A stretch of 64,000 bases of DNA from CAWKGV01 sp963849305 (lineage in GTDB: Bacteria > Pseudomonadota > Alphaproteobacteria > Acetobacterales > Acetobacteraceae), in the NCBI GenBank assembly GCA_963849305.1, contig CAWKGV010000002.1, positions 372,001-436,000 of the forward strand, read 5' to 3'. The notes under the pieces were generated by a model, which worked only from the letters and a program-made list of their open reading frames with translations, did not search any database and was not told where the DNA came from. Positions within the stretch are counted from its first letter, which is position 1, and every line of letters starts with the position of its first letter. Shown here one piece after another: positions 15,069 through 24,202 of this stretch. The translations under genes and the position numbers were made by a program.

Positions 15069-18000
15069 ATGAACGGCTCCGGCCACGGTGGCAGGTTGGA
15101 TGAAGACGGCGTGAACACTCCTGCCGTTTCCCCCGCTGCTGGTGCCCGCGCATCTTGGGTCGGGCAATCGGTGCAACGGGTCGAGGACGCGGCGCTGTTG
15201 ACCGGCCGCGGGCGCTACATCGACGATCTCGGAGTGTCGCCCGGCACGCTGCACGCCGCGATCCTGCGCTCCCCGCACGCGCACGCAGCGATCGAGGAGA
15301 TCGCACCGGAGCGGGCGCGCGCGGGGGCGGGCGTGGCCGCCGTGCTGACCGGCGCGGACATTACAGCGCTGACCGCCAGCCTCGTCGTCGGCGTCAGGGC
15401 GCCGATGGATTCCTGGCCGATCGCTACCAATCGCGTGCGCTACGTGGGCGAGCCAGTGGCGGTGGCGGTGGCGCGGGACCGCTATCTGGCCGAAGACGCG
15501 CTCGACCTGATCGACGTGCGCTACCGGCCGCTTCCCGCCGTCGTGGACCCGCTGGCAGCGCTGGGCGCCGCGGCGCCGGTGCTGCACGAGACGCTCGGCG
15601 GCAACGTCGCGAGCGACCGCTCGTTTCGGTTCGGCGACCCGGAGCGCGTGCTGGCCGAAGCGCCGCGCCGGATCACGGTCGAGGCAAAGTATCCGCGTAA
15701 CGCCTGCACCCCGATCGAGACTTACGGCGTGCTCGCTGATTACGACCCTGGAGCCGACGCATACGATGTGCTGGCGAACTTCCAAGGGCCGTTCAGCCTG
15801 CACGCGGTGATCGCGCGCGCGCTGAAGGTGCCGGGCAACCGGCTCCGGCTGCGCACGCCGCCCGAGTCGGGCGGCAGCTTCGGTGTCAAGCAGGGCGTTT
15901 TTCCCTATATCGTGCTGATGGCGGCGGCCGCGCGCGCGACCGGGCGGCCGGTGAAGTGGATCGAGGACCGGTTGGAGCATCTCGCCGCCTCGGTCTGCGC
16001 CACCAATCGCGTCACTCGACTGGAGGCTGGGGTCAGCGAACAGGGGCGGGTGCTGGCACTCGCCTGGGACCAGATCGAGGATTGCGGCGCGCATTTGCGC
16101 GCTCCGGAGCCCGCGACGCTGTACCGGATGCACGGCAACATGACTGGCGCCTACGACGTCCGGCATGTCTCCATCCGCAACCGCGTCGTGCTGACCAACA
16201 AGATGCCGACCGGGCTCAATCGCGGCTTCGGCGGCCCGCAGGTCTATTTCCCGCTGGAGCGGCTGATGCAGCGCATCGCGCGGAAGTTGGGCCTCGATCC
16301 GCTGGACGTGATCCGCCGCAATCTGGTCCCGCCCGACGCTTTCCCGTACCGCACCGCCACCGGCGCGCTGCTCGATTCCGGCGATTATCCCGCCGCGCTG
16401 GAGCGAGCAGCGCAGGAGGGCGGGTTGGCCGAGCTGCGACGTCGGCGCGACGCGGCGCGAGCCGAAGGCCGGCTTTACGGCATCGGCTACGCGGCGGTCG
16501 TGGAGCCGAGCGTCTCGAACATGGGCTACATCACCGCCGTGCTCACGCCGGCTGAGCGCAAGCGGGCCGGCCCGAAGAACGGCGCGCAGGCCACGGCCAC
16601 GATCACGCTCGATCCGCTCGGATCGGTGAGCCTGCAGGTCGCCTCGACACCGCAGGGCCAGGGGCATCGCACCGTGCTCGCGCAAGTGGTCGCCGACGTG
16701 CTCGGCCTGGCCCCGCCCGATGTGCGGGTCATCACTGAGCTGGACACGGTGAAGGATGCCTGGTCGATCGCATCCGGCAACTACTCCAGCCGCTTCGCTC
16801 CGGCGGTCGCCGGGGCCGCCCATCTCGCCGCCACCCGGTTGCGCGAGAAGCTGGCGCGCATCGCCGCCGCCCAGCTCAACATCGCGGCCGAAGAGCTGGT
16901 GTTCGAGCGGGGCCGGGTCCGCGCCCGAGGCAATCCGGACAATGCCGTGCCGTTCGCGCGCCTGGCCAGCGCGAGCCATTGGGCGCCTGGCACGCTGCCG
17001 ACCGACGCTGAGCCAGCCATCCGCGAGACCGTCTTCTGGACGCCGCCCGAGCTGACCGCGCCCACCGAGGCGGACGAAGTGAACAGCTCGCTCTGTCACG
17101 GCTTCATCTTCGACATCTGCGCCGTCGAGGTTGATCGCACGACCGCCGAGCCGCGCATCGACCGCTACGTCACGATGCACGATTGCGGGCGCATCCTGCA
17201 TCCCGCGATGTTGACAGGGCAGGTGACCGGCGGCTTCGCCCACGCGCTCGGTGCGGCGCTTTATGAGGAGCACGCATACGGGCCGGACGGCAGCTTCCTG
17301 TCCGGCACCTTCGCCGACTATCTGGTGCCGACCGCGATGGAGGTGCCGGAGCCGCTGATCCTGCATCACGAAACGGCCTCGCCCTTCACCCCGCTCGGCG
17401 CCAAAGGCGTGGCCGAGGGCAACCCCATGTCCACGCCGGTCTGCATCGCCAACGCCGTGGCCGATGCGCTGGACCTGGACGACATCGGCTTGCCGTTGCT
17501 GCCGGCACACCTCGCCGTTCACCTGCACGGGCCGGAGCCCGCGGACCAACGTGCCGCCGCGCGCCCGACTGTGCCCGCAATTGCCGCCGGCGCGCGCAAG
17601 CTGTTCGGCCAGGGTTCGGCGATGGTCGAGGCGCCGCGCGCGAAGGTCTGGGCGATGCTGCTCGACCCGGACACGCTGGCCGCCGTCATCCCCGGCGCGC
17701 ATGGCGTGCAGAAGCTTTCCGATACGCACTTCCGCGCCGACGTTACATTGGGCGTCGGCCCGGTGAAGGGCCGCTACCAGGCCGGGGTGCAGCTCTCCGA
17801 AATGGAGCCGCCGCGCGCGGTGACGCTCACCGGCTCGGCGACCGGAGGGCTCGGCTTCGGGCAGGGCAGGGGCCAGGTGACGCTGGAGCAGGAGGCGCCG
17901 GCGCGAACGCGCCTGACCTACCGCTACGAGGCGTCGATCGGCGGCCGGGTTGCCTCGATCGGGGGCCGGCTCCTGGACGGCGCGGCGCGCGTCATCATCG

Positions 18001-18095
18001 GCCAGTTCTTCGCCGCGCTGGCGCGGGAGGCCGGCGGCGGTGGGCGGGGCGATCTGCTCGCCTGGCTGCGGCGGCTGCTGCGGAGAGGCGGATGA
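15069..18095 (+). CDS. hmfA: 2-Furoyl-CoA dehydrogenase large (molybdenum) subunit with C-terminal CoxG domain
   Basis: Molybdopterin subunit of the xanthine-dehydrogenase family, 1008 residues. Residues 20-130 form the aldehyde-oxidase/xanthine-dehydrogenase a/b hammerhead (ARASWVGQSVQRVEDAALL), and about 150-760 form the molybdopterin-binding region with LNRGFGGPQVYFPLERLMQR and the C-terminal GAKGVAEGNP segment carrying the probable catalytic Glu. From about residue 840 to 985 an SRPBCC domain of the CO-dehydrogenase subunit G (CoxG) type is fused (FGQGSAMVEAPRAKVWAML, DPDTLAAVIPG). It would hydroxylate furoyl-CoA at C5. The assignment rests on the exact hmfABCDE order; other acyl-CoA hydroxylases are possible. 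Overlaps hmfB by 4 bases. Confidence 0.78.
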   Translation: MNGSGHGGRLDEDGVNTPAVSPAAGARASWVGQSVQRVEDAALLTGRGRYIDDLGVSPGTLHAAILRSPHAHAAIEEIAPERARAGAGVAAVLTGADITALTASLVVGVRAPMDSWPIATNRVRYVGEPVAVAVARDRYLAEDALDLIDVRYRPLPAVVDPLAALGAAAPVLHETLGGNVASDRSFRFGDPERVLAEAPRRITVEAKYPRNACTPIETYGVLADYDPGADAYDVLANFQGPFSLHAVIARALKVPGNRLRLRTPPESGGSFGVKQGVFPYIVLMAAAARATGRPVKWIEDRLEHLAASVCATNRVTRLEAGVSEQGRVLALAWDQIEDCGAHLRAPEPATLYRMHGNMTGAYDVRHVSIRNRVVLTNKMPTGLNRGFGGPQVYFPLERLMQRIARKLGLDPLDVIRRNLVPPDAFPYRTATGALLDSGDYPAALERAAQEGGLAELRRRRDAARAEGRLYGIGYAAVVEPSVSNMGYITAVLTPAERKRAGPKNGAQATATITLDPLGSVSLQVASTPQGQGHRTVLAQVVADVLGLAPPDVRVITELDTVKDAWSIASGNYSSRFAPAVAGAAHLAATRLREKLARIAAAQLNIAAEELVFERGRVRARGNPDNAVPFARLASASHWAPGTLPTDAEPAIRETVFWTPPELTAPTEADEVNSSLCHGFIFDICAVEVDRTTAEPRIDRYVTMHDCGRILHPAMLTGQVTGGFAHALGAALYEEHAYGPDGSFLSGTFADYLVPTAMEVPEPLILHHETASPFTPLGAKGVAEGNPMSTPVCIANAVADALDLDDIGLPLLPAHLAVHLHGPEPADQRAAARPTVPAIAAGARKLFGQGSAMVEAPRAKVWAMLLDPDTLAAVIPGAHGVQKLSDTHFRADVTLGVGPVKGRYQAGVQLSEMEPPRAVTLTGSATGGLGFGQGRGQVTLEQEAPARTRLTYRYEASIGGRVASIGGRLLDGAARVIIGQFFAALAREAGGGGRGDLLAWLRRLLRRGG

Positions 18096-18919
18096 AGCCC
18101 GCCCCGTTCGACTACGTGCGGGCCGACACCAGTGAGGAGGCGCTTGCCGTGCTGCGGCGAGAGGGCGCGGATGCCCGCGTACTGGCGGGCGGGCAGTCGT
18201 TGCTGCCGATGTTGAACATGCGCCTCGTCCGACCGCGCGTCGTGGTGGACGTGATGCATGTCGCCGCGCTCGGAAGGGTCGATGACGACGGCCGGCGCTG
18301 GCGCATTGGTGCGGCGGTGCGACAGGCGGAGTTGCAGCGGCGGCCCGATCTGGCGTCCCGACAACCGTTGCTCGCCGCCGCACTGCCCTGGGTTGGCCAC
18401 GCGCAGACGCGCAGCCGTGGAACCGTCTGCGGTTCGGTCGCGCACGCCGATCCGAGCGCGGAACTGCCGCTGGTGCTCACTGCCCTGCAAGGGCAGGTCC
18501 ATCTGCGGTCGTACCGCAAGTCGCGCGACGTGGCGGCGGAGGATTTCTTCGCCGGCATGATGGCGACCATGCGGGCCGACGATGAGCTGATCGAGGCGGT
18601 GTCGCTGCCGACCGCGGGCAAGGGGGCCGGTTATGCCTTCCGCGAGATCGGGCGGCGTCACGGGGATTTCGCCATCGTCGCCTGTGCGGCGGTGGTGGCG
18701 GCGGGATCGGTGCGGCTCGCCGTCGGCGGCGTCGCCGACCGTCCCGTGGCGCGCCCCATGCCAAAGGCGGACGCGCCGGAGTTGGGCGAGGCGCTGGATG
18801 ATTTCGCCTGGGCGTTGGAGGCGCGCGACGATCTGCACGCCACGGCTCGCTACCGGCGCGAGCTGGTGCGCAGACTCGGTCGCGCCACGATCGAGGAGGC
18901 AGCGCGATGTCTCGCTTGA
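18092..18919 (+). CDS. hmfB: 2-Furoyl-CoA dehydrogenase FAD-binding subunit
   Basis: FAD-binding medium subunit (CoxM/CutM type), 275 residues. The PCMH-type FAD domain shows the AGGQSLLPMLNMRL motif near residue 32 and the second flavin contact TRSRGTVCGSVAHADPSAE near residue 108; the CO-dehydrogenase flavoprotein C-terminal domain follows. It passes electrons from the molybdenum and iron-sulphur centres to an acceptor. The ATG overlaps the hmfA stop by four bases and its own end overlaps the iron-sulphur subunit gene, so the three subunits are translationally coupled. Confidence 0.82.
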   Translation: MKPAPFDYVRADTSEEALAVLRREGADARVLAGGQSLLPMLNMRLVRPRVVVDVMHVAALGRVDDDGRRWRIGAAVRQAELQRRPDLASRQPLLAAALPWVGHAQTRSRGTVCGSVAHADPSAELPLVLTALQGQVHLRSYRKSRDVAAEDFFAGMMATMRADDELIEAVSLPTAGKGAGYAFREIGRRHGDFAIVACAAVVAAGSVRLAVGGVADRPVARPMPKADAPELGEALDDFAWALEARDDLHATARYRRELVRRLGRATIEEAARCLA

Positions 18920-19416
18920 GCGCGGGCGCGCGCCATCGCATCGGTTTCACCCTCAACGGCCGCGTTGTCTCGGGTGAGGCCGAACCGCGAATGTTGCTCA
19001 CCGACTTCCTACGTCATGTGCTCGGCGCGACGGGCACGCATGTCGGCTGCGAGCATGGCGTGTGCGGCGCCTGCACGGTGCAGGTGGATGGCGAGCCGGT
19101 CCGCGCCTGCCTGATGCTGGCGGTGCAGACGGAAGGCGCGGAGATCCGCACCGTGGAAGGACTGGCCCCCGCGCCGGGCCGGCTCTCCGTCCTGCAGGAA
19201 TGCTTCCGCGAGCATTACGGCTTACAGTGCGGCTTTTGTACCCCCGGCATCCTGATGTCATTGGATGCGTTCCTGCGCGAGCGGCCGGAGGCGAGCGAGG
19301 CGGACATTCGCGCGATGCTGTCGGGCCATCTCTGCCGCTGCACCGGCTATGCGCCTATCATGAGGGCCGCGCTGGCTGCCCAGCGGCGGCTGCGGGAGCA
19401 AGGGCAGGATGCTTGA
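18907..19416 (+). CDS. hmfC: 2-Furoyl-CoA dehydrogenase [2Fe-2S] subunit
   Basis: Small iron-sulphur subunit (CoxS type), 169 residues. The plant-type cluster ligands are in GCEHGVCGACTVQVDGEPVRAC near residue 45-65 and the second cluster ligands in QCGFCTPG and LCRCTGY near residues 105 and 140. Together with the two preceding genes it forms an (alpha-beta-gamma) molybdenum hydroxylase. It overlaps hmfB by 13 bases and hmfD by 8 bases. Family identity is certain; the furoyl-CoA substrate is inferred from gene order. Confidence 0.84.
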   Translation: MSRLSAGARHRIGFTLNGRVVSGEAEPRMLLTDFLRHVLGATGTHVGCEHGVCGACTVQVDGEPVRACLMLAVQTEGAEIRTVEGLAPAPGRLSVLQECFREHYGLQCGFCTPGILMSLDAFLRERPEASEADIRAMLSGHLCRCTGYAPIMRAALAAQRRLREQGQDA

Positions 19417-20953
19417 CCTCGGCACCAGTTTCCTGGCGAGCGTGGCGCGCGACCCGGATGCGCTAGCGATCGTGGATGGCGACGTTCGCCTGAGCTATCG
19501 GCAGTGGCACGATCGAGTCTGCTCGGTCGTCGCCGGGCTGGACGAGGTGGGCCTAAAGCCGGGAGATCATCTGCTCACCCTGCTGCAAAACCGCTGGGAG
19601 GTGGCGACGCTGCACTGGGCCTGTCAGCTCGCCGGGATCGTGCTGACCCCGCTCAACTGGCGCGCCACCGCCGAGGAGATCGACTTCTGTTTGGCTGACG
19701 CGGAGGCTGCCGCCCTGGCTTACGAAGGCGCCTCGGCCGGGGAGGTTGCGCGTTCGAAAGTGGCCCGGAAGGTGCGGCGAATTGCCGTTCATGCGCCCGC
19801 CGAGGATGAGATCGGGCTGGCCGCTTGGATGGAGTGTCGCGCGCCAGATGCGGCACCGCGTGTTGGGCCGGAGGCGTGGTCGCTGATGCTCTACACCTCC
19901 GGCACCACCTCGCGCCCAAAGGGCGTGCCGCGCCGGCACCGGACGGAGCGCGCCGCCGCGCTCGCGCATGTCGCGCAGAACCTGTACCGGCGTGGCGAGC
20001 GGACGCTGGGGGCGATGCCGCTGTATCACACCATGGGGGTCCGTTCGCTGCTGGCGATGTCGCTGATCGGCGGCACCTTCGTCTGCCTGCCCCGGTTCGA
20101 TGTCGCGCGCGCCCTGGACCTGATCGCGCGCGAGCGGGTGACCAACCTCTATCTCGTGCCGACGTTGTATCACGACCTGGTTCATGATCCGCGATTCGCG
20201 CGCACCGATGTCGGTTCCGTGCGCAAGCTCGGCTTCGCCGGCGCGCCGATGACGGATGCGCTGCTGAGGAAACTACAAGACGCATTCAGGCCGGAGCTGT
20301 TCGTCAACCATTACGGCAGCTCGGAGGTCTATACCGTCACGATTTCCCAGGATGCCGCGGCGAAGCCGGGCTGCGCCGGCAAGGCGGGGCTCAATCAGAT
20401 GATCCGGGTGGTGCGGCTCGATGCCGGCTCCGAAGACGATCTGACGGCAACCGGGGAGGAGGGCGAGATCACCGCGCTGCTCGCGGGCGACGAGGCGTTC
20501 GAGGGGTATTGGCGCCGCCCCGAGGCGGACGCCAAGGCGCTGCGCAACGGCTGGTACTTCACCGGCGACACCGGCTATCTCGACGCGGACGGCGAGCTGT
20601 TCGTCACTGGGCGGGTGGACGACATGATCATCACCGGGGGCGAGAACGTGTCTCCGGTGGAGATCGAAAGCTGCCTGTCGCTGCACCCCGCCGTGGCCGA
20701 GGTAGCGGTGGTCGGGCTGGCGGACGCGCGCTGGGGCAAGATCGTCACCGCCTTCGTCAAGCCGCGCGAGGAAGTGGACGTGGCCGAGTTGGAGGAGTTC
20801 TGTCGCGACTCGGGGCTAGCGCCGTTCAAGCGCCCGCGCCGCTTCGTATTCGTCGAAGAATTGCCGCGATCCCCGGTCGGGAAACTGCTGCGGCGCAAGC
20901 TGGCCGATGGCGCACATCCAATCCCCCTTGACCCACAGGAGCCTGCCGGATGA
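19409..20953 (+). CDS. hmfD: 2-Furoate-CoA ligase (AMP-dependent synthetase)
   Basis: Adenylate-forming acyl-CoA ligase, 514 residues, cytoplasmic. The ATP-binding P-loop motif is LMLYTSGTTSRPKGVPRRH near residue 155; further motifs are NHYGSSEVYT, GWYFTGDTGYLDADGE and the catalytic C-terminal lysine in RSPVGKLLRRKL. It would activate 2-furoate to furoyl-CoA with ATP and CoA. The substrate is inferred from its position inside an hmfABCDE-ordered cluster. By sequence alone it could also be a benzoate- or cyclic-acid-type ligase. It overlaps both neighbours by 4-8 bases. Confidence 0.78.
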   Translation: MLDLGTSFLASVARDPDALAIVDGDVRLSYRQWHDRVCSVVAGLDEVGLKPGDHLLTLLQNRWEVATLHWACQLAGIVLTPLNWRATAEEIDFCLADAEAAALAYEGASAGEVARSKVARKVRRIAVHAPAEDEIGLAAWMECRAPDAAPRVGPEAWSLMLYTSGTTSRPKGVPRRHRTERAAALAHVAQNLYRRGERTLGAMPLYHTMGVRSLLAMSLIGGTFVCLPRFDVARALDLIARERVTNLYLVPTLYHDLVHDPRFARTDVGSVRKLGFAGAPMTDALLRKLQDAFRPELFVNHYGSSEVYTVTISQDAAAKPGCAGKAGLNQMIRVVRLDAGSEDDLTATGEEGEITALLAGDEAFEGYWRRPEADAKALRNGWYFTGDTGYLDADGELFVTGRVDDMIITGGENVSPVEIESCLSLHPAVAEVAVVGLADARWGKIVTAFVKPREEVDVAELEEFCRDSGLAPFKRPRRFVFVEELPRSPVGKLLRRKLADGAHPIPLDPQEPAG

Positions 20954-21744
20954 GCGAGACCGAGCCCCTTGCCCGGGAACACGACGGGTTCCGCGTTGAG
21001 GTCGATGCCGGGCGCGCGCGCGGCGACATTGTCCTGGATCGCCCCCCGCTCAACGTGATTTCCATGCCCGAGCGCGATCAACTGCGCCGTGTCTTTGAAG
21101 TGTTGGACGAGGACGAGCGGGTGCGGGTGATCGTGCTGCGCGCGGCCGGCGAGCACTTCTCCTCGGGCGGCTACATCAAGGGATTCCTGGAAGCCTCGCC
21201 TGAGCACGTCTCCCGACTGGCCTGGAACGTTGCCGCGCCGGCGCGCTGCGCCAAGCCGGTGATCGCGGCCAATCGCGGCTTTTGCTTCGGCGTCGGGTTC
21301 GAGCTGTCGCTCGCTTGCGACTTCCGCCTGGTGTCTGAGACCTGCCAGTATGCATTGCCGGAGCAGAAGCTGGGACAAATCCCCGGCTCCGGCGGCTCGG
21401 CCCGATTGCAGAAGATTGTCGGCATCACGCGGACCAAGGACATCGTCATGCGCTCCAGGCGCATTCCGGCCCGGCAGGCGCTGGACTGGGGCATCGCAAC
21501 GGAACTGGTCGCCGACGCCAAACTAGAGGCGGCGACCGACGCTTTGGTGGAGGAGCTGATCGGGTTCGCCCCGCTGGCCCAGCGAACGGCGAAGAAGCTG
21601 CTGAACGACACCGAAGACGCGCTGCTTTCGGTCGCCATCGAGCTGGAGGGGCATTGCTACAGCCGCCTGCGCACCTCGGAGGATTTCCGCGAGGGAGTCG
21701 AGGCGTTCCATGAGAAGCGCGCGCCGAAGTTCCGGGGGGTGTGA
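20950..21744 (+). CDS. hmfE: Enoyl-CoA hydratase/hydrolase of furoate degradation
   Basis: Crotonase-fold enzyme, 264 residues. The oxyanion-hole stretches are HFSSGGYIKGFLEAS near residue 72 and ANRGFCFGVGFELSLA near 112, followed by PEQKLGQIPGSGGSARLQK. In the hmf pathway this protein is thought to act on the ring-opened hydroxyfuroyl-CoA/2-oxoglutaroyl-CoA to release 2-oxoglutarate for the TCA cycle. The last gene of the five-gene operon, its ATG overlaps the hmfD stop (ATGA). It converges with corC with only 21 bases between. No hmfT transporter or regulator is seen in the window. Confidence 0.76.
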   Translation: MSETEPLAREHDGFRVEVDAGRARGDIVLDRPPLNVISMPERDQLRRVFEVLDEDERVRVIVLRAAGEHFSSGGYIKGFLEASPEHVSRLAWNVAAPARCAKPVIAANRGFCFGVGFELSLACDFRLVSETCQYALPEQKLGQIPGSGGSARLQKIVGITRTKDIVMRSRRIPARQALDWGIATELVADAKLEAATDALVEELIGFAPLAQRTAKKLLNDTEDALLSVAIELEGHCYSRLRTSEDFREGVEAFHEKRAPKFRGV

Positions 21745-21765
21745 TGCCGTATGATACCGGCGCTC

Positions 21766-22650
21766 CTACGCCGCCTCCGCCTGCTGCGCCGCACGCCTGA
21801 CGCGCACCCGCCGGATACGGCGAGGATCGGCGTCCAGCACGCGGAACTCGAGCCCGGACGGATGGCTGATCACCTCGCCGCGCGCTGGAACGCGGCCCGC
21901 CAAGGTGAACACGAGCCCGCCCACCGTGTTGATGTCGGCGTCGCGCTCGTCATCGGTCAAAACCGAGCCTAGCCGGGTCTCGAACGCTTCGACCGGCAGG
22001 CGGGCGTCGATGTCGAGCGCGCCGTCCGGTCGCTCGGTAATCATCGGACCCTCGATCTCATCGTGCTCATCGGCGATGTCGCCGACGATCGTCTCCACCA
22101 GATCCTCGATCGTCACCAGTCCGTCGATGCCGCCGTACTCGTCCACGACCAGCGCGAGATGCATCCGCGCCTGGCGCATTTGAACCAACAGGTCCAACAC
22201 CGGGATTTGCGGCGCCACCATCAGCGGCCGGCGGAGGATGTTTCCCAGCGAGAAATCCGGCGGGTGGCCAACATAGGCATACACGTCCTTGATGTGGACC
22301 ATGCCCACGATGTCGTCGAGTTGCTCGCGATAGACCGGCAAGCGGGAATGACCGTCCGCTCGAATTTGCGCCACCACCTGCTGAAAGCTCGCGTCGAGCC
22401 GCATGGCCACGATATCGGTGCGCGGTACCATCACGTCGCTAGCCGTGGTTTCGCGCAGGCGCAGCACGTTGGCGATCAGTGCCCGCTCGTGCCGATCAAG
22501 CTCGGGCACGCCGCCCGGAATCTGGGGCGCCTCCGCCGCCTCCTGCACCAGTTCGGCGATCGAGTCGCGTACGCTGTGCTCGATCTGGCGGCGGTGCAGC
22601 CGGTTGCGCACCCGCCCGAACAGCCCTAGCCGCGCCAATGCCCCGCTCAT
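21766..22650 (-). CDS. corC: Hemolysin-family CBS/CorC-domain protein
   Basis: 294 residues, soluble, with two CBS domains (VMVPRTDIVAMRLDASFQ and LMVAPQIPVLDLLVQMRQAR, the latter followed by LALVVDEYGGIDGLVTIEDL) and a C-terminal transporter-associated CorC/HlyC domain (LPVEAFETRLG, DADINTVGGLVFTLAGRVP). Proteins of this kind are linked to Mg2+/Co2+ efflux or adenine-nucleotide sensing. It lacks the N-terminal membrane CNNM domain, as the short CorC form does. It overlaps ybeY by four bases and is the last gene of the plsC-miaB-phoH-ybeY-corC block; lnt, the usual next gene, is absent. Confidence 0.88.
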   Translation of the reverse strand: MSGALARLGLFGRVRNRLHRRQIEHSVRDSIAELVQEAAEAPQIPGGVPELDRHERALIANVLRLRETTASDVMVPRTDIVAMRLDASFQQVVAQIRADGHSRLPVYREQLDDIVGMVHIKDVYAYVGHPPDFSLGNILRRPLMVAPQIPVLDLLVQMRQARMHLALVVDEYGGIDGLVTIEDLVETIVGDIADEHDEIEGPMITERPDGALDIDARLPVEAFETRLGSVLTDDERDADINTVGGLVFTLAGRVPARGEVISHPSGLEFRVLDADPRRIRRVRVRRAAQQAEAA

Positions 22651-23132
22651 CGGCCGCCCCTAGGATCGGCGCGTTTCCAGGGGTTGGGAATGCCGAGCCG
22701 GTGGAGCAGGCGCGCTTCGGCAAGCTCCATGCGTCGTGCCGCGCCGGGATGATGATGGTCGTGGCCGGCCAGATGCAGCGCGCCATGCACGACCAGATGG
22801 GCCAGGTGGTGCGCGGGACGTCGCGCGGCCGCGGCCGCCTCGCGCCGCACGGTGCCGAGGGCCAGGATGATCTGGCCTGGCAATCCGGGCGCGGGCGGGT
22901 CGTAGGTGAGCACGTTGGTTGGTTTGTTGCGCCCGCGATCACGGGCATTGAGCCGGCGCACCGTCCGGTCGTCGGTCAGCACGACCATGCTGGGCATCCC
23001 GGCGATACGGGCGGCACGGCTGGCGATCGGCTCCGCTCCCGGAACGTGCTGCCGCCAGGCCGGCTCCGCGACAATCACCTCCGGACGATCTGGGCGCCCC
23101 GCCGAAGCGGGGTTGATACTCGAAGGGTCCAT
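22647..23132 (-). CDS. ybeY: Endoribonuclease YbeY
   Basis: Single-strand endoribonuclease needed for 16S rRNA 3' maturation and ribosome quality control. The 161-residue protein has the zinc-binding HxxxHxxxxxH motif as VHGALHLAGHDHHHP near residue 120, together with LTDDRTVRRLNARDRG and PTNVLTYD, typical of YbeY. The frame extends 17 codons upstream, but the start at 23132 lies two bases after the phoH stop and is preferred. It overlaps corC by four bases. The position between phoH and corC is the normal one. Confidence 0.93.
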   Translation of the reverse strand: MDPSSINPASAGRPDRPEVIVAEPAWRQHVPGAEPIASRAARIAGMPSMVVLTDDRTVRRLNARDRGRNKPTNVLTYDPPAPGLPGQIILALGTVRREAAAAARRPAHHLAHLVVHGALHLAGHDHHHPGAARRMELAEARLLHRLGIPNPWKRADPRGGR

Positions 23133-23134
23133 CT

Positions 23135-24202
23135 TTACTCGCCGGAGCCCATCTCCGCCTGGGCCGGATCGCGCGCCCGGCACGCTTCCCGGCGCTTGTC
23201 GCCCACGGCCGCCTCGCGTTGGTCATAGGCGTCCACGATGCGGGCGACCAGCCGGTGGCGCACCACGTCGCGCTTATCGAACCGCGCGACGGCAATTCCC
23301 GGCACGCCCTCCAGCGTCTCCAGCGCGTCCTTCAGGCCCGAGCGGATGCCCATCGGCAAATCGATCTGGCTGAGGTCGCCGGTGATGACCATCCGAGTGC
23401 CCTCGCCCATGCGGGTGAGGAACATCTTCATTTGCACGGCGGTCGTGTTCTGTGCCTCGTCCAAGATCACGTAGGCGTGTGCCAGCGTCCGCCCGCGCAT
23501 GAACGCGAGCGGCGCGACCTCGATTTCGCCGGTGCCGAGCCGGCGGATCACCTGCTCGGCTGGGAGCATGTCATGCAGCGCGTCGTACAGCGGACGCAGA
23601 TAGGGATCGACCTTCTCCTTCATGTCGCCCGGCAGGAAGCCCAGCCGTTCGCCGGCCTCCACCGCCGGCCGGGAAAGCACGATCCGATCTACCTTGCCGG
23701 TCTGGAGCATCGCCACTGCCTGGGCAACGGCCAGATAGGTCTTGCCGGTTCCGGCCGGGCCGACGGCGAAGACCATCTCATGGTTGACCAGCGCCTCCAT
23801 ATAGGCCGCCTGGCCGGTGCTGCGCGGCCCCACGGCACCCCGGCGCGTGCGGATCGCCGGCAGGTCGGATAACGGCAGGCGCGGGTCGATCTCGATATTC
23901 GCGAACCGCAGCGCCGTTTCCACCTCCGGCCGGCCTACGCTCTCGCCGCGCTCCAGTCGTTGCCACAGGCTCTCGAGCGTCGCCTGGGCGGCATCGACGC
24001 GCGACGCCTCCCCGGCGATCGCCACGCGATTGCCACGGCAGGACAGCCGGACGCCCAACGCCTGCTCGATGCGGACCAGATGGCGGTCGTGGTCGCCGAG
24101 CAATAGCGGCAGCAGCGTGTTGTCGCCGAAATGGAGGGTGGTGGCCTTGCCGTCGGAAGGGGGCGGGGCGGGGGTGACCTGGATGGTTGCGGCCTGGCTC
24201 AA
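23135..24202 (-). CDS. phoH: PhoH-like ATPase
   Basis: Cytoplasmic ATPase of the PhoH family (PhoL type), 355 residues, with an N-terminal KH-like segment (LVRIEQALGVRLSCRGNRVAI) and the C-terminal helicase-like ATPase core. Walker A is FAVGPAGTGKTYLAVAQAV near residue 150, Walker B VILDEAQNTT near 245, and ITGDLSQIDLP near 273. These proteins are thought to act on RNA with the neighbouring YbeY. It overlaps miaB by four bases and precedes ybeY by two, so the block is a tight operon. Confidence 0.92.
   Translation of the reverse strand: MSQAATIQVTPAPPPSDGKATTLHFGDNTLLPLLLGDHDRHLVRIEQALGVRLSCRGNRVAIAGEASRVDAAQATLESLWQRLERGESVGRPEVETALRFANIEIDPRLPLSDLPAIRTRRGAVGPRSTGQAAYMEALVNHEMVFAVGPAGTGKTYLAVAQAVAMLQTGKVDRIVLSRPAVEAGERLGFLPGDMKEKVDPYLRPLYDALHDMLPAEQVIRRLGTGEIEVAPLAFMRGRTLAHAYVILDEAQNTTAVQMKMFLTRMGEGTRMVITGDLSQIDLPMGIRSGLKDALETLEGVPGIAVARFDKRDVVRHRLVARIVDAYDQREAAVGDKRREACRARDPAQAEMGSGE

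Noticed and set aside
14997..18383. 1128-codon open frame on the minus strand
   Set aside because: Mirror frame of hmfA/hmfB, Arg/His/Gly-rich, typical high-GC shadow.
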